From Permianibacter sp046297695 (GTDB taxonomy: Bacteria > Pseudomonadota > Gammaproteobacteria > Enterobacterales > Permianibacteraceae): a stretch of DNA of 64,000 nucleotides. Position numbers and translations under genes: made by a program. The notes below the pieces were generated by a model. The model ran no database searches. It was not told where the DNA came from and worked only from the letters and a program-made list of their open reading frames with translations. The first letter of the stretch is position 1; each line of letters opens with the position of its first letter. Location: the NCBI GenBank assembly GCA_046297695.1, contig JBKBHF010000008.1, positions 1 through 64,000 on the forward strand. The letters are read 5' to 3'. Shown in pieces: positions 42,988 through 52,015 of the stretch.

Positions 42988-44814
42988 TTATTCGACCGTC
43001 ACCGACTTGGCAAGGTTCCGCGGCTTGTCGACATCGGTGCCACGCGCCAGCGCGGCGTGGTAAGCCAGCAGTTGCACCGGAATCGAGTGCACGATCGGGC
43101 TCAGCAGACCGGCGTGGCGTGGCGTACGGATCACGTGCACACCTTCCGACTCGCTGAAGTGGCTGTCGAGATCGGTGAAGACGAACAGCTCGCCGCCGCG
43201 GGCGCGCACTTCCTGCATGTTCGACTTTACCTTTTCCAGCAGGCTGTCGTTCGGGGCAATCACGACGACCGGCATGTTTTCGTCGACCAGTGCCAGCGGG
43301 CCGTGCTTCAGCTCACCGGCCGCATAGGCCTCGGCGTGGATGTAGGTGATTTCCTTCAGCTTCAGCGCACCTTCCATCGCAATCGGATAATGCAGGCCGC
43401 GGCCGAGGAACAGCGCATGATGCTTCGGCGCGAACTTTTCTGACCAGATCGCGATCTGCGGTTCCAGGTTCAGCGCGTGCTGGACACTGCCCGGCAGATG
43501 GCGCAGCGCATCGAGATGGACTGCAACTTGTTCATCATTGATGCGACCACGCAGTTTGGCCAGCGTCACGGTCAAGGCAAACAGCGCGACCAGCTGGGTG
43601 GTGAACGCCTTGGTCGAGGCGACACCGATCTCGGCACCGGCACGGGTGTAGAACACCAGCGACGAATTGCGCGGCAACGCTGATTCGCGCACGTTGCAGA
43701 TCGACAGCGTCTTGTCGCAGCCAAGCGACTTGGCGTACTTCAGCGCTTCCATCGTGTCGAGCGTTTCACCCGATTGCGAGATGGTGACGATCAGATGCTT
43801 CGGATTGGCGGCGACATCGCGATAGCGGTATTCGCTGGCAATCTCGACCTGGCACGGCAAGCCGGCAATCGATTCAATCCAGTAACGCGCGACCGAACCG
43901 GCATAGAAGCTGGTGCCGCAGGCAATGATCTGGATGCCTTCGATATCGCTGAACACTTTCGCGGCATCGGCACCGAACAGTTCTGGGACAAAGCCCTGAT
44001 CGAGCACTTGCTCGATGGTGTCGGACAGTGCTTTCGGCTGCTCGTGGATCTCTTTCTGCATGAAGTGGCTGTACGGACCGAGTTCCAGCGAGGCCAGCGA
44101 GACATCGGACAGATGCACCTTGCGCTCGACCTTGGCACCGGTCTTGTCGAAAATCGTCACGCTGCTGCGGGTCAGATCGGCGACATCGCCTTCTTCGAGA
44201 TAAATCACCTTGCGGGTGGCCGACAGCACCGCCGAGACATCGGAAGCAACAAAGTTTTCGCCTTCACCCAAACCGATCAGCAGCGGGCAGCCCATGCGAG
44301 CGACGACCAGCTGCTCCGGCTTGTCCATCGCAATCACAGCGATCGCGTAGGCGCCAATCAACTCTTTGGCCGCCAGCTTGACTGCTTTCAGCAGATCATG
44401 ATCTTTGTGGTAGTGATGGTGAACCAGGTGCGCGATCACCTCGGTGTCGGTCTGCGAGGTGAACAGGTAACCCAGCTTCTTCAGTTCATCGCGTTTTTCA
44501 TCATGGTTCTCGATGATGCCGTTGTGCACGACCGCGATGAGGCCGGCCGAGACATGCGGATGCGCGTTCGGCTCGGTCACGCCGCCATGGGTTGCCCAGC
44601 GGGTGTGGCCGATGCCGAGCAGGCCGGCAAGATTCATTTCCTTGGCGGCGTTTTCCATTTCGGCGACCCGGCCGACCCGGCGCACACGCTTGATTTCCTT
44701 GTCGAGCACGGCGATACCGGCCGAATCATAGCCGCGGTATTCCAGCCGCTTCAGGCCGTCGACCAGCATCGGCACCACGTTACGCTGCGCGATCGCGCCA
44801 ACAATTCCGCACAT
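42988..44814 (-). CDS. glmS: Glutamine-fructose-6-phosphate aminotransferase
   Basis: The 608-residue enzyme makes glucosamine-6-phosphate. The glutaminase starts at MCGIVGAIAQRN (Cys nucleophile), with YRGYDSAGIAV and GHTRWATHGG. Two SIS domains follow (IACGTSFYAGSVARYW, ISQSGETLDTMEALKYAKSL), ending LAKSVTVE. Follows glmU in the same direction. Confidence 0.97.
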   Translation of the reverse strand: MCGIVGAIAQRNVVPMLVDGLKRLEYRGYDSAGIAVLDKEIKRVRRVGRVAEMENAAKEMNLAGLLGIGHTRWATHGGVTEPNAHPHVSAGLIAVVHNGIIENHDEKRDELKKLGYLFTSQTDTEVIAHLVHHHYHKDHDLLKAVKLAAKELIGAYAIAVIAMDKPEQLVVARMGCPLLIGLGEGENFVASDVSAVLSATRKVIYLEEGDVADLTRSSVTIFDKTGAKVERKVHLSDVSLASLELGPYSHFMQKEIHEQPKALSDTIEQVLDQGFVPELFGADAAKVFSDIEGIQIIACGTSFYAGSVARYWIESIAGLPCQVEIASEYRYRDVAANPKHLIVTISQSGETLDTMEALKYAKSLGCDKTLSICNVRESALPRNSSLVFYTRAGAEIGVASTKAFTTQLVALFALTVTLAKLRGRINDEQVAVHLDALRHLPGSVQHALNLEPQIAIWSEKFAPKHHALFLGRGLHYPIAMEGALKLKEITYIHAEAYAAGELKHGPLALVDENMPVVVIAPNDSLLEKVKSNMQEVRARGGELFVFTDLDSHFSESEGVHVIRTPRHAGLLSPIVHSIPVQLLAYHAALARGTDVDKPRNLAKSVTVE

Positions 44815-44988
44815 CTTGATTTTCCTCTGTATCCGGGCCGCGCTCCTTGCGAGCCGTTTCGACTGCCAGTTTCCGGCGGGGGAGCTAAACGCCGGCTGAA
44901 TCACCAGAATTTGGTAAAAACCAGGTTCATTGTGCCGTGTCGACCGACAACCTGCCGGCAACAGTCGGTTTCCTCAAACCGCCAAGGT

Positions 44989-46353
44989 CTATTTTTTCTT
45001 GCGCGGCCGTTGCCAGCCGCTGATCTCGGTTTGCTTGCTGCGCGAGATCACCAACACATCCGGGCTGACGTCCTTGGTAACCGTGGTGCCCGCACCAATG
45101 GTCGCGCCTTTGCCGACCCGCACCGGCGCGACCAGCTGGGTATCGGAGCCAACGAAGACGTCATCTTCCAGCACGGTCAGATGCTTGTTGGCGCCGTCAT
45201 AATTGCAGGTGATGGTACCGGCGCCGACATTGCAGTCACGGCCGATTTCGGCATCGCCGATGTAGGCGAGGTGATTGGCCTTTGAGCCGACGCCGATCTT
45301 GGCTTTTTTCACCTCGACGAAGTTGCCGATATGGACGTTTTCGGCGAGCTCGGCGCCCGGCCGCAGGCGCGCAAACGGGCCGATGATGGCGCCATCACCC
45401 ACCACTGCACCTTCAAGCACCGAGTTCGGCTGGACGCTCACATTGCGGCCGAGCACGCAGTCTTTCAGCACGCAGTTGGCGCCGATTTCGCTGCCGCTGC
45501 CGATCTCGACCTTGCCTTCAAGCACCACGTTGATGTCGAGAATCACGTCCTGGGCGATCTTCACCGCGCCACGCACATCGAGCCGGGCCGGATCGCGCAA
45601 CGTGACACCAGCGGTCATCAGCTCTTCGGCAACGCGGCGCTGATAGCGGCGCTCGAGATCAGCGAGCTGCAAACGATTGTTGACGCCTTCGACTTCATCA
45701 CGCGAAGCCGGCTGATGCGTTTCAACGCTGCCGCCTTCACTGACACACATCGCGATGATATCGGTCAGGTAGTACTCTTTCTGGGCATTGTCGTTTTTCA
45801 GCGCGCCAAGCCAGCGGCGCAGATCCTTGGCGGCACAGCAGAGAATGCCGGTATTCACTTCGGTGATTTTTTTCTGCTCGTCGCTGGCATCTTTCTGTTC
45901 AACGATCGAGGTGACCTTGCCGGCGGCGTTGCGGACAATGCGGCCATAACCGGTCGGGTCGGGCAGGTTCACGGTCAGCAGACCGATGCCGTTTGGTGGC
46001 TGCTTGGCCAGCAGCTCCTGCAGTGTTTCGCTGCGGGTCAGCGGCACGTCACCGTAGAGAATCAGTACGCGCTGATCATCACCGATATTCGGAATCGCCT
46101 GCTGTACCGCGTGACCGGTGCCGAGCTGCTGCGCTTGCAGCACCCACTGAATCTTGTCGTCGTTGATGCGGGCCCGCACCTGATCGCCACCGTGGCCGTA
46201 AATCAGATGAATCGCCTGTGCCTGCAGGCCGTGGGCATTGTCGATGACGTGCTGAACCAGCGGTTTGCCAGCCAGTGCATGCAGCACTTTCGGCATGGCG
46301 GATTTCATCCGGGTGCCTTGACCGGCGGCGAGGATGACGACAGAGAGTTCCAT
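44989..46353 (-). CDS. glmU: Bifunctional UDP-GlcNAc pyrophosphorylase / GlcN-1-P acetyltransferase
   Basis: The 454-residue enzyme has the uridyltransferase motif VVILAAGQGTRMKSAMPKVL and LYGDVPLTRSETL, and a left-handed beta-helix acetyltransferase domain (NFVEVKKAKIGVGSKANHL, DCNVGAGTITCNYDG). It supplies UDP-GlcNAc for peptidoglycan and LPS, with glmS 174 bp downstream. Confidence 0.97.
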   Translation of the reverse strand: MELSVVILAAGQGTRMKSAMPKVLHALAGKPLVQHVIDNAHGLQAQAIHLIYGHGGDQVRARINDDKIQWVLQAQQLGTGHAVQQAIPNIGDDQRVLILYGDVPLTRSETLQELLAKQPPNGIGLLTVNLPDPTGYGRIVRNAAGKVTSIVEQKDASDEQKKITEVNTGILCCAAKDLRRWLGALKNDNAQKEYYLTDIIAMCVSEGGSVETHQPASRDEVEGVNNRLQLADLERRYQRRVAEELMTAGVTLRDPARLDVRGAVKIAQDVILDINVVLEGKVEIGSGSEIGANCVLKDCVLGRNVSVQPNSVLEGAVVGDGAIIGPFARLRPGAELAENVHIGNFVEVKKAKIGVGSKANHLAYIGDAEIGRDCNVGAGTITCNYDGANKHLTVLEDDVFVGSDTQLVAPVRVGKGATIGAGTTVTKDVSPDVLVISRSKQTEISGWQRPRKKK

Positions 46354-46439
46354 TCCAGACTGACTCGTGCGGAGCGCCGGGCTGCCGGCGCGAAGGGAGC
46401 CGTATTGTACGGGCTTGTGGCCGGCGGCGGCAGAGGGGC

Positions 46440-49400
46440 GTGCCGCATCACAGCATGGCAGCCGACAGGTCGTTATGCTTGCGCCCGGTTTTCGGTTACT
46501 GGCACAGGATCGTGCGTTTGTCGTTGCAAAGATTGTTCACGTTGGCTTGGTTTTGCCTGTGGCAGGGCGCTTTGCCAGCCACGGCTGCCGAGCCGCCGGT
46601 ACTGCGTTTTCGCCAGCTCGGCATGGCTGACGGCCTCAGCCAAAGCACGGTCATGGCGGTGGCACAGGACCGCACCGGCTTTATCTGGTTCGGCACCCGT
46701 GATGGCCTGGCCCGCTACGACGGCCGCCAGCTCCGGCTGTTTCGCGAACCAGTCGGCGGCCTGCAGGGCCAGACTATCAACGAACTGTTGCTCGATCGGG
46801 CCGGCCAGCTCTGGGTCGGCAGTAACGCCGGTTTGTTCCGGTACCGACCGGACCGCGAACAATTCGAATTTGTGCCGTTGGCCGATGATCGCCACCAATC
46901 GGCAACTTATAACGTCTTTTGCCTGCTTCAGGACCAGGCCGGCCGGCTCTGGATGGGCAATCGGCAAGGCCTGTGGCAATACCAACCCGAGACCGGCCGA
47001 CTGGCGCTGGCTGCTGTCGCCCAGGGCGAGGCCGTTCACGCGCTGGCGGAGTCGCGGCCGGGTGAACTGTGGCTGGCGTTGCCGGAAGCGCTGGGCCGTT
47101 TTCAGCCGGACGACCCGCATTACCAGACCGTGCCGGTCAGCAGCGCTGCCGGCGCCGGGGAACGACGGGCCCTGCTGGCGACTGACAGCGGCAGTCTCTG
47201 GCTGGCGGGCTGGCAGCCGGGGCTGCTGCAACTCGATCTGGACCGGCTGCAGCTGCGTCCCGTTGCGCTCGGCGACTCGGCCGCGGCACGCGATTTTGGC
47301 CTGAGCCTGACCCGCGATCCGACCGGCGCACTCTGGCTCGGCACCCGCTACAGCGGGCTTTTGCGTTACGACCCGAAGCGCGGCCACAGCCAATCCTACC
47401 GAACGCGTCCGGGTCAGCATGACAGCCTCAGTGGTGATTCGGTGGTCAGCCTGTTTATCGACCGCGAAGCGCTGCTCTGGGCAGGTACCGAAGGTGATGG
47501 GGTCAGTTTTGCCCGGGTGGCCGGTGCCCGTTTTCGACACTACGGCCAGCTGAGCCATGGGCTCGATGACGACAACATCCGGGCCGTTCTGGAGGACCGC
47601 AAGCACCGCCTGTGGCTGGGCACGCCGACCGGGTTGTACCAGGTCGATCCAGGCACCGACGGCAAGGCGCGTCACCACCCGCTGCCGGCCGTTGGCCCGG
47701 TTGCCAGCCGTACCGAAGCCGGACCGGCCGATATGGTGCACGCGCTGGCCCCTCACCGGCGTGGCGGCTTCTGGGTCGGCAGCGAAAAGGGCTTGTTCCG
47801 TTACGACCCGGAAAAAAACCGGTTGCTGCCAATGCGACAGCAACTGCAGGCACTGCCGGCAACGCACCAGAACAGCATCATCAACGTGTTGGAAGGTCAT
47901 GACGGAGCCGTCTGGCTTGGCACCTATGGCGGCGGCCTGTTCCGCTGGCAGCCCGACACCAACCAGCTGCACGCGCTCGATGCCAGCCGTGGCAGTCGCG
48001 GCCAGTTGATTTATGCCCTGTTTGCCGACCGCCGCGGCCGGATCTGGGCCGGCCACGAAAATGGCGTGGAGCGCTGGTCGGCCGACGCCGGCCAGCCACT
48101 GGTCATCGGGGTTGCCAGCGAAACCACCGCCGGGCTTGGCTATTCCGTGGTTCAGGCGATTGCCGAGGATTATCGCGGCCGGCTATGGGTCGGCACTCAG
48201 CGCGGGCTTGACCGGCTCAGTTTCGACGCTGACGACAGCCTGACCGAGGTCCGTCACTACGATGAACGGGACGGCCTCACCAACACCATGATCTGGGGCC
48301 TGCTGACCAGCAACGACGGCCGCAAGCTGTGGCTCAGCAGCAACAGCGGCCTGGCCGAGCTCGATGTCGATACCGACCAACTGCGCCAGTTCGACCAACG
48401 CGATGGCCTGCAGGGCAATGAATTCAACGGTGGTTCGGTGTTTCGCAACGAGCGCGGCGAATTGTTCTTTGGTGGCGTCAATGGCCTGAACGTGTTCCAG
48501 CCGGCCGAGTTGACGCCGGACCCGCAACCGCCGACGGTGGTGTTCACCGGCCTGCGCCGTTTCGACCAGCCGGTGCCGCTGCAGCCGGCGCTGGCCGCCC
48601 GCGAGCATTTGCAATTCGACTACCGGGACAGCGTGCTTGGTTTCGAACTGGCCGCGCTGCATTTTGCCGATGCCGCCAAAACCCGTTTTGCCTACCGGCT
48701 GGACGGGCTGGATCCGGACTGGGTCGAGCTTGGCAACGCCAACCGGTTCACGCTGCGCAATCTGCCTTGGGGCGATTACCGGCTGCAGGCGAGGGCCGCC
48801 AACGGCGACGGCGTCTGGAGCGAGCCGGTCAGCCTGAGCCTGAGCATCAGTCCGCCATGGTGGCGCAGCCACTGGGCCTATGCCGGCTATGCGGCGAGTC
48901 TGGTCGCCGTCATGCTGCTGTTGCTGGCCTGGCGCACCCGGGATTTACGTGTTCGCGCCATCGAGCTCGAACGCACCGTCAACGACCGGACCCAGCAGAT
49001 CGAACAGCAGAAGCAAGTACTCACTGAACAGGCTGAGCGCATGCAGGAACTGCTGCGGCTGCGCGAGTTGCTGTTTGCCAATATTTCGCACGAGTTCCGG
49101 ACCCCGCTGACCCTGATCCTCGGCCCGACCGAGCAATTGCTTGGGCAGTGCGGCGACCCGGCCAGTCAGGCCTGGCTGCTGACCATCCAGCGCAACGCCC
49201 AGCGGTTGCTGCGCATGGTCGAGCAGCTGATCCAGCTCGCCCGCCTGCAAGCCGGCGCCAATCCGCCGCCGGAGTGGCAGCCGATCAGCGCCCAGGCCAG
49301 TGCTATCGCCGAGTCGTTCCAGCATTTGGCCCGCAGCAAGGGTTTGCGTTTCAACGCCGCCATCGAACCCGGCCTTTGCTGGTCCGGGCTTGCTGACGCC

Positions 49401-50612
49401 GGCGAGCAAATCCTGCTTAATCTATTGTCGAACGCCTGCAAATACACCGCTAACGGCGGCGAAGTATCACTGACGGTTGCCGAACACGCCGGCCAGCTCC
49501 AGCTCAGTGTTCGCGATACCGGCATCGGCATTGATCCAAGCCAGCAAGGCCAGTTGTTCCAGCGGTTCTACCGGGCCGAGACCGCGCCTACCGAAACCAT
49601 CCCGGGCGCCGGGCTGGGCCTGGCCTTGGTCAAGGAGCTGGTCGACAGCCATGGCGGAATGCTGTTTCTGGACAGCCAGCCGGGAGTGGGCACTCACATC
49701 AAAATCGAGCTCCCCGGCTGCTGCCGGCAATCCGACTGCGGCGATATCCGTAGCGCACACGAGGTTCTGTGGCCAGACCTGGCCACCACGGCAGCGCCGG
49801 TCGCGCTGCCAGCAGGCGACAATCGGCCGAGTTTGCTGATCATCGAAGACAATGGCGAACTGCGCCGCTACCTGGTCCAGCTGCTGGGCCGGGACTATCA
49901 CTGCCTGGAAGCCGCCGATGGCGACGCCGGCCTGCAGCTGGCCCAGGACTGGGTGCCCGATCTGATTCTCTGCGACGTCGCGCTGCCCGGTCGTGACGGC
50001 TTCGTCCTGGCCCGGCTGATTAAGGAGGACGAGCGCTGCTGCCATATCCCGTTTGTCTTCCTGACCGCCCATGCCGACCCGGACAGCCGGCTACGGGGCC
50101 TGCGCGAACTGGCCGATGACTACCTCGCCAAGCCATTCGACGCTGCCGAGCTGCGCCAGCGCCTCGCCAACCTGCTTGAGTTGCGCACGCTGCTGCGCCA
50201 ACGCTATGGCCAGCAGTTGCTGACGGCCGCGATCGGCTCGCAGCGGGGTCCAACCGCCAGCCCGCCGCTGACGACCTGCGAGCCGGCGATCAGCGACAAG
50301 GACCAGCGCCTGCTGGCCCGCTTGCAGACGTTCCTGAGCCAGCACCACGGCGACAGTGAGTTGGACCTGCAACGCATGGCGGCGGCACTGGCGATGAGTG
50401 AACGGCAGCTGCAACGCAAGCTACAGGCCTTGCTGAACCTGAGCCCGCTCGAATACCTCAAGCTGTTCCGGCTCGAACGTGCGGCCACACTACTGCAAAC
50501 CGGCCTGCCGCCAGGCCGGGTCGCCGAAGCGGTCGGGTTCGTCTCGGCGGCCCATTTCAGCCGCTGTTTCAAAGCCCGTTACGGTGTCGCGCCGGGCCAG
50601 TTCCGGCGCTGA
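46440..50612 (+). CDS. Hybrid two-component system: propeller sensor, kinase, receiver, AraC regulator
   Basis: The 1390-residue protein opens with an export/anchor region (to about 50). About fourteen Reg_prop-type repeats follow (e.g. GLSQSTVMAVAQDRTGFIWF, GAVWLGTYGGGLFRW), enough for two seven-bladed propellers. Then comes a Y_Y_Y module (FAYRLDGLDPDWVELGN) and a membrane span at about 811-832. The kinase has NISHEFRTPLTLI (His884) and HATPase motifs NLLSNACKYTANGG, DTGIGIDPSQQG, GAGLGLALVKELV. A receiver follows (LILCDVALPGRDGF, Asp1179), then a C-terminal AraC-type HTH (about 1305-1390). This is the HTCS layout, typical of Bacteroidota carbohydrate sensing. The true start is uncertain (GTG 46440, or later). 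Confidence 0.88.
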   Translation: MPHHSMAADRSLCLRPVFGYWHRIVRLSLQRLFTLAWFCLWQGALPATAAEPPVLRFRQLGMADGLSQSTVMAVAQDRTGFIWFGTRDGLARYDGRQLRLFREPVGGLQGQTINELLLDRAGQLWVGSNAGLFRYRPDREQFEFVPLADDRHQSATYNVFCLLQDQAGRLWMGNRQGLWQYQPETGRLALAAVAQGEAVHALAESRPGELWLALPEALGRFQPDDPHYQTVPVSSAAGAGERRALLATDSGSLWLAGWQPGLLQLDLDRLQLRPVALGDSAAARDFGLSLTRDPTGALWLGTRYSGLLRYDPKRGHSQSYRTRPGQHDSLSGDSVVSLFIDREALLWAGTEGDGVSFARVAGARFRHYGQLSHGLDDDNIRAVLEDRKHRLWLGTPTGLYQVDPGTDGKARHHPLPAVGPVASRTEAGPADMVHALAPHRRGGFWVGSEKGLFRYDPEKNRLLPMRQQLQALPATHQNSIINVLEGHDGAVWLGTYGGGLFRWQPDTNQLHALDASRGSRGQLIYALFADRRGRIWAGHENGVERWSADAGQPLVIGVASETTAGLGYSVVQAIAEDYRGRLWVGTQRGLDRLSFDADDSLTEVRHYDERDGLTNTMIWGLLTSNDGRKLWLSSNSGLAELDVDTDQLRQFDQRDGLQGNEFNGGSVFRNERGELFFGGVNGLNVFQPAELTPDPQPPTVVFTGLRRFDQPVPLQPALAAREHLQFDYRDSVLGFELAALHFADAAKTRFAYRLDGLDPDWVELGNANRFTLRNLPWGDYRLQARAANGDGVWSEPVSLSLSISPPWWRSHWAYAGYAASLVAVMLLLLAWRTRDLRVRAIELERTVNDRTQQIEQQKQVLTEQAERMQELLRLRELLFANISHEFRTPLTLILGPTEQLLGQCGDPASQAWLLTIQRNAQRLLRMVEQLIQLARLQAGANPPPEWQPISAQASAIAESFQHLARSKGLRFNAAIEPGLCWSGLADAGEQILLNLLSNACKYTANGGEVSLTVAEHAGQLQLSVRDTGIGIDPSQQGQLFQRFYRAETAPTETIPGAGLGLALVKELVDSHGGMLFLDSQPGVGTHIKIELPGCCRQSDCGDIRSAHEVLWPDLATTAAPVALPAGDNRPSLLIIEDNGELRRYLVQLLGRDYHCLEAADGDAGLQLAQDWVPDLILCDVALPGRDGFVLARLIKEDERCCHIPFVFLTAHADPDSRLRGLRELADDYLAKPFDAAELRQRLANLLELRTLLRQRYGQQLLTAAIGSQRGPTASPPLTTCEPAISDKDQRLLARLQTFLSQHHGDSELDLQRMAAALAMSERQLQRKLQALLNLSPLEYLKLFRLERAATLLQTGLPPGRVAEAVGFVSAAHFSRCFKARYGVAPGQFRR

Positions 50613-50968
50613 TCGCTCAGGCGTTCTGTCGGCATCAACCTCGGCTCTCGCGTGGTTTGCCTTGCCGAACCCGTCACACGGTTTGCGTGCACTGCCGCAC
50701 AGGCCGGCGCCGGTGGTCGCTGCCGGTCAAGAACCGGTCGCTGGCGGACAAAACCGGGCACCGCTGCTTGGTCATCATGGCCGCCGGGTCGCACCGGCGC
50801 TGATGGCCACGCCTGTTTGCGGTGTTGCATCGGGCTTCGGCAACGCCGGTGGCCGACCCCACCGCCAGGATGACGGTGGCGTGCCGACGGGCCAGGTACG
50901 GTTTCGACGTCGTGACCGGGCCGCCCGGCAGGAACGCAACCACATCCGTTCTTTCCGAGGCCAGCACC

Positions 50969-51736
50969 ATGACGCATATGAAACCCAACCGGCAGCAGTT
51001 CCTGTCGGCCCTGACCGATGGCCTGTTTCTCGAGGCCATGTTTGACCGTCTGCCGGACATCGTTTTTGCCATCAAGGATCGCGGCGGCCGTTATGTCGCC
51101 ATCAGTGAAGCCTGTGTTCGCCGCTGCGGCCTGCACAGCAAACAGGACGCGCTCGGCAAAACCGTCCACGAGCTGTTTCCGTCCGAAATGGCCAGCCGCT
51201 ACGCCGCCCAGGATGAGTTGGTGTTCCGCACCGGCCACGCCATCAACGACAACCTCGATCTGACCCTGTTTCCCGATGGCAGCCGGGGCTGGTGCCTGAC
51301 CAGCAAGCAGCCGCTGTTCGATCGGCAGGGCGAATTGATAGGGCTGGCCTGCCTGTCCAAGGATTTGACCGAACCGAGCCGCGAAGGCTTTGTTGATCCG
51401 GGCTTTGCCGCGGCGGTCGATTACCTGCACCAGCATTTCGATCAATCGCTGACGGTCGAGGAACTGTCGCTGCGTGCCGGCCTGTCGCCGGCCCAGTTTG
51501 AACGGCGCATGCGGCGCATTTTCCAGCTGTCGACCACTCATTACCTGATCAAACTGCGGGTCGATGCGGCCTGCCGGGCGCTGGCGCTGACCGATGCACC
51601 CATCGCCGACATCGCACGGGCCTGCGGCTATTGCGATCAAAGTGCACTGACCCGACAGCTGCGCCAATACACCGGTTTCAGCCCACGCGCCTACCGGCAC
51701 TGCGCCCGCCAGCGTCGCGCCGACGTCGCGGCCTGA
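50969..51736 (+). CDS. PAS-domain AraC-family transcriptional regulator
   Basis: The 255-residue protein has an N-terminal PAS domain (FDRLPDIVFAIKDRGGRYVA) and a C-terminal AraC HTH (VDYLHQHFDQSLTVEELSLR, IADIARACGYCDQSALTRQL, FSPRAYR). No membrane span, so the PAS probably senses an internal ligand. ATG 50969 was chosen; upstream codons are not conserved-looking. It stands downstream of the hybrid sensor. 50613-50968 shows no gene, only G/C-rich sequence. Confidence 0.85.
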   Translation: MTHMKPNRQQFLSALTDGLFLEAMFDRLPDIVFAIKDRGGRYVAISEACVRRCGLHSKQDALGKTVHELFPSEMASRYAAQDELVFRTGHAINDNLDLTLFPDGSRGWCLTSKQPLFDRQGELIGLACLSKDLTEPSREGFVDPGFAAAVDYLHQHFDQSLTVEELSLRAGLSPAQFERRMRRIFQLSTTHYLIKLRVDAACRALALTDAPIADIARACGYCDQSALTRQLRQYTGFSPRAYRHCARQRRADVAA

Positions 51737-51965
51737 CGCAGGCAAACCAGACAGCGCTGCGACCGTGGAAAATCAGCGAACGATCGCGCGAGCGGTATCA
51801 CGAGCGGCATTGCGAACGCATCGAAGGCATCGAGGACGGCGGCGCGGCAAATCGACAACCGTTCGGCGCGCGGAATGATCAGTGAAAACCGAGTGCCATT
51901 GCCGAAACCGGTGCCGGAGCAAACAACGCTTGCTCGGCAACCGGCACGGCCAGCATCCATGCTGA

Positions 51966-52001
51966 GAACGTCCGCGACAGCCGCTAGCGATGCGGACGTT
52001 C
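51966..52001. terminator. Hairpin between converging genes
   Basis: GAACGTCCGC and GCGGACGTTC form a 10-bp stem, then TTCCTG on the plus strand. T-tract is weak, so function is uncertain. It lies between the AraC gene and the collagenase gene, which converge. 51737-51965 holds nothing else recognisable. Confidence 0.4.
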
Positions 52002-52015
52002 TTCCTGCAGAACGA

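Noticed and set aside
46473..48056. 527-residue frame opposite the hybrid sensor
   Set aside because: Antisense to repeated propeller sequence; repeats in one strand make long frames in the other.
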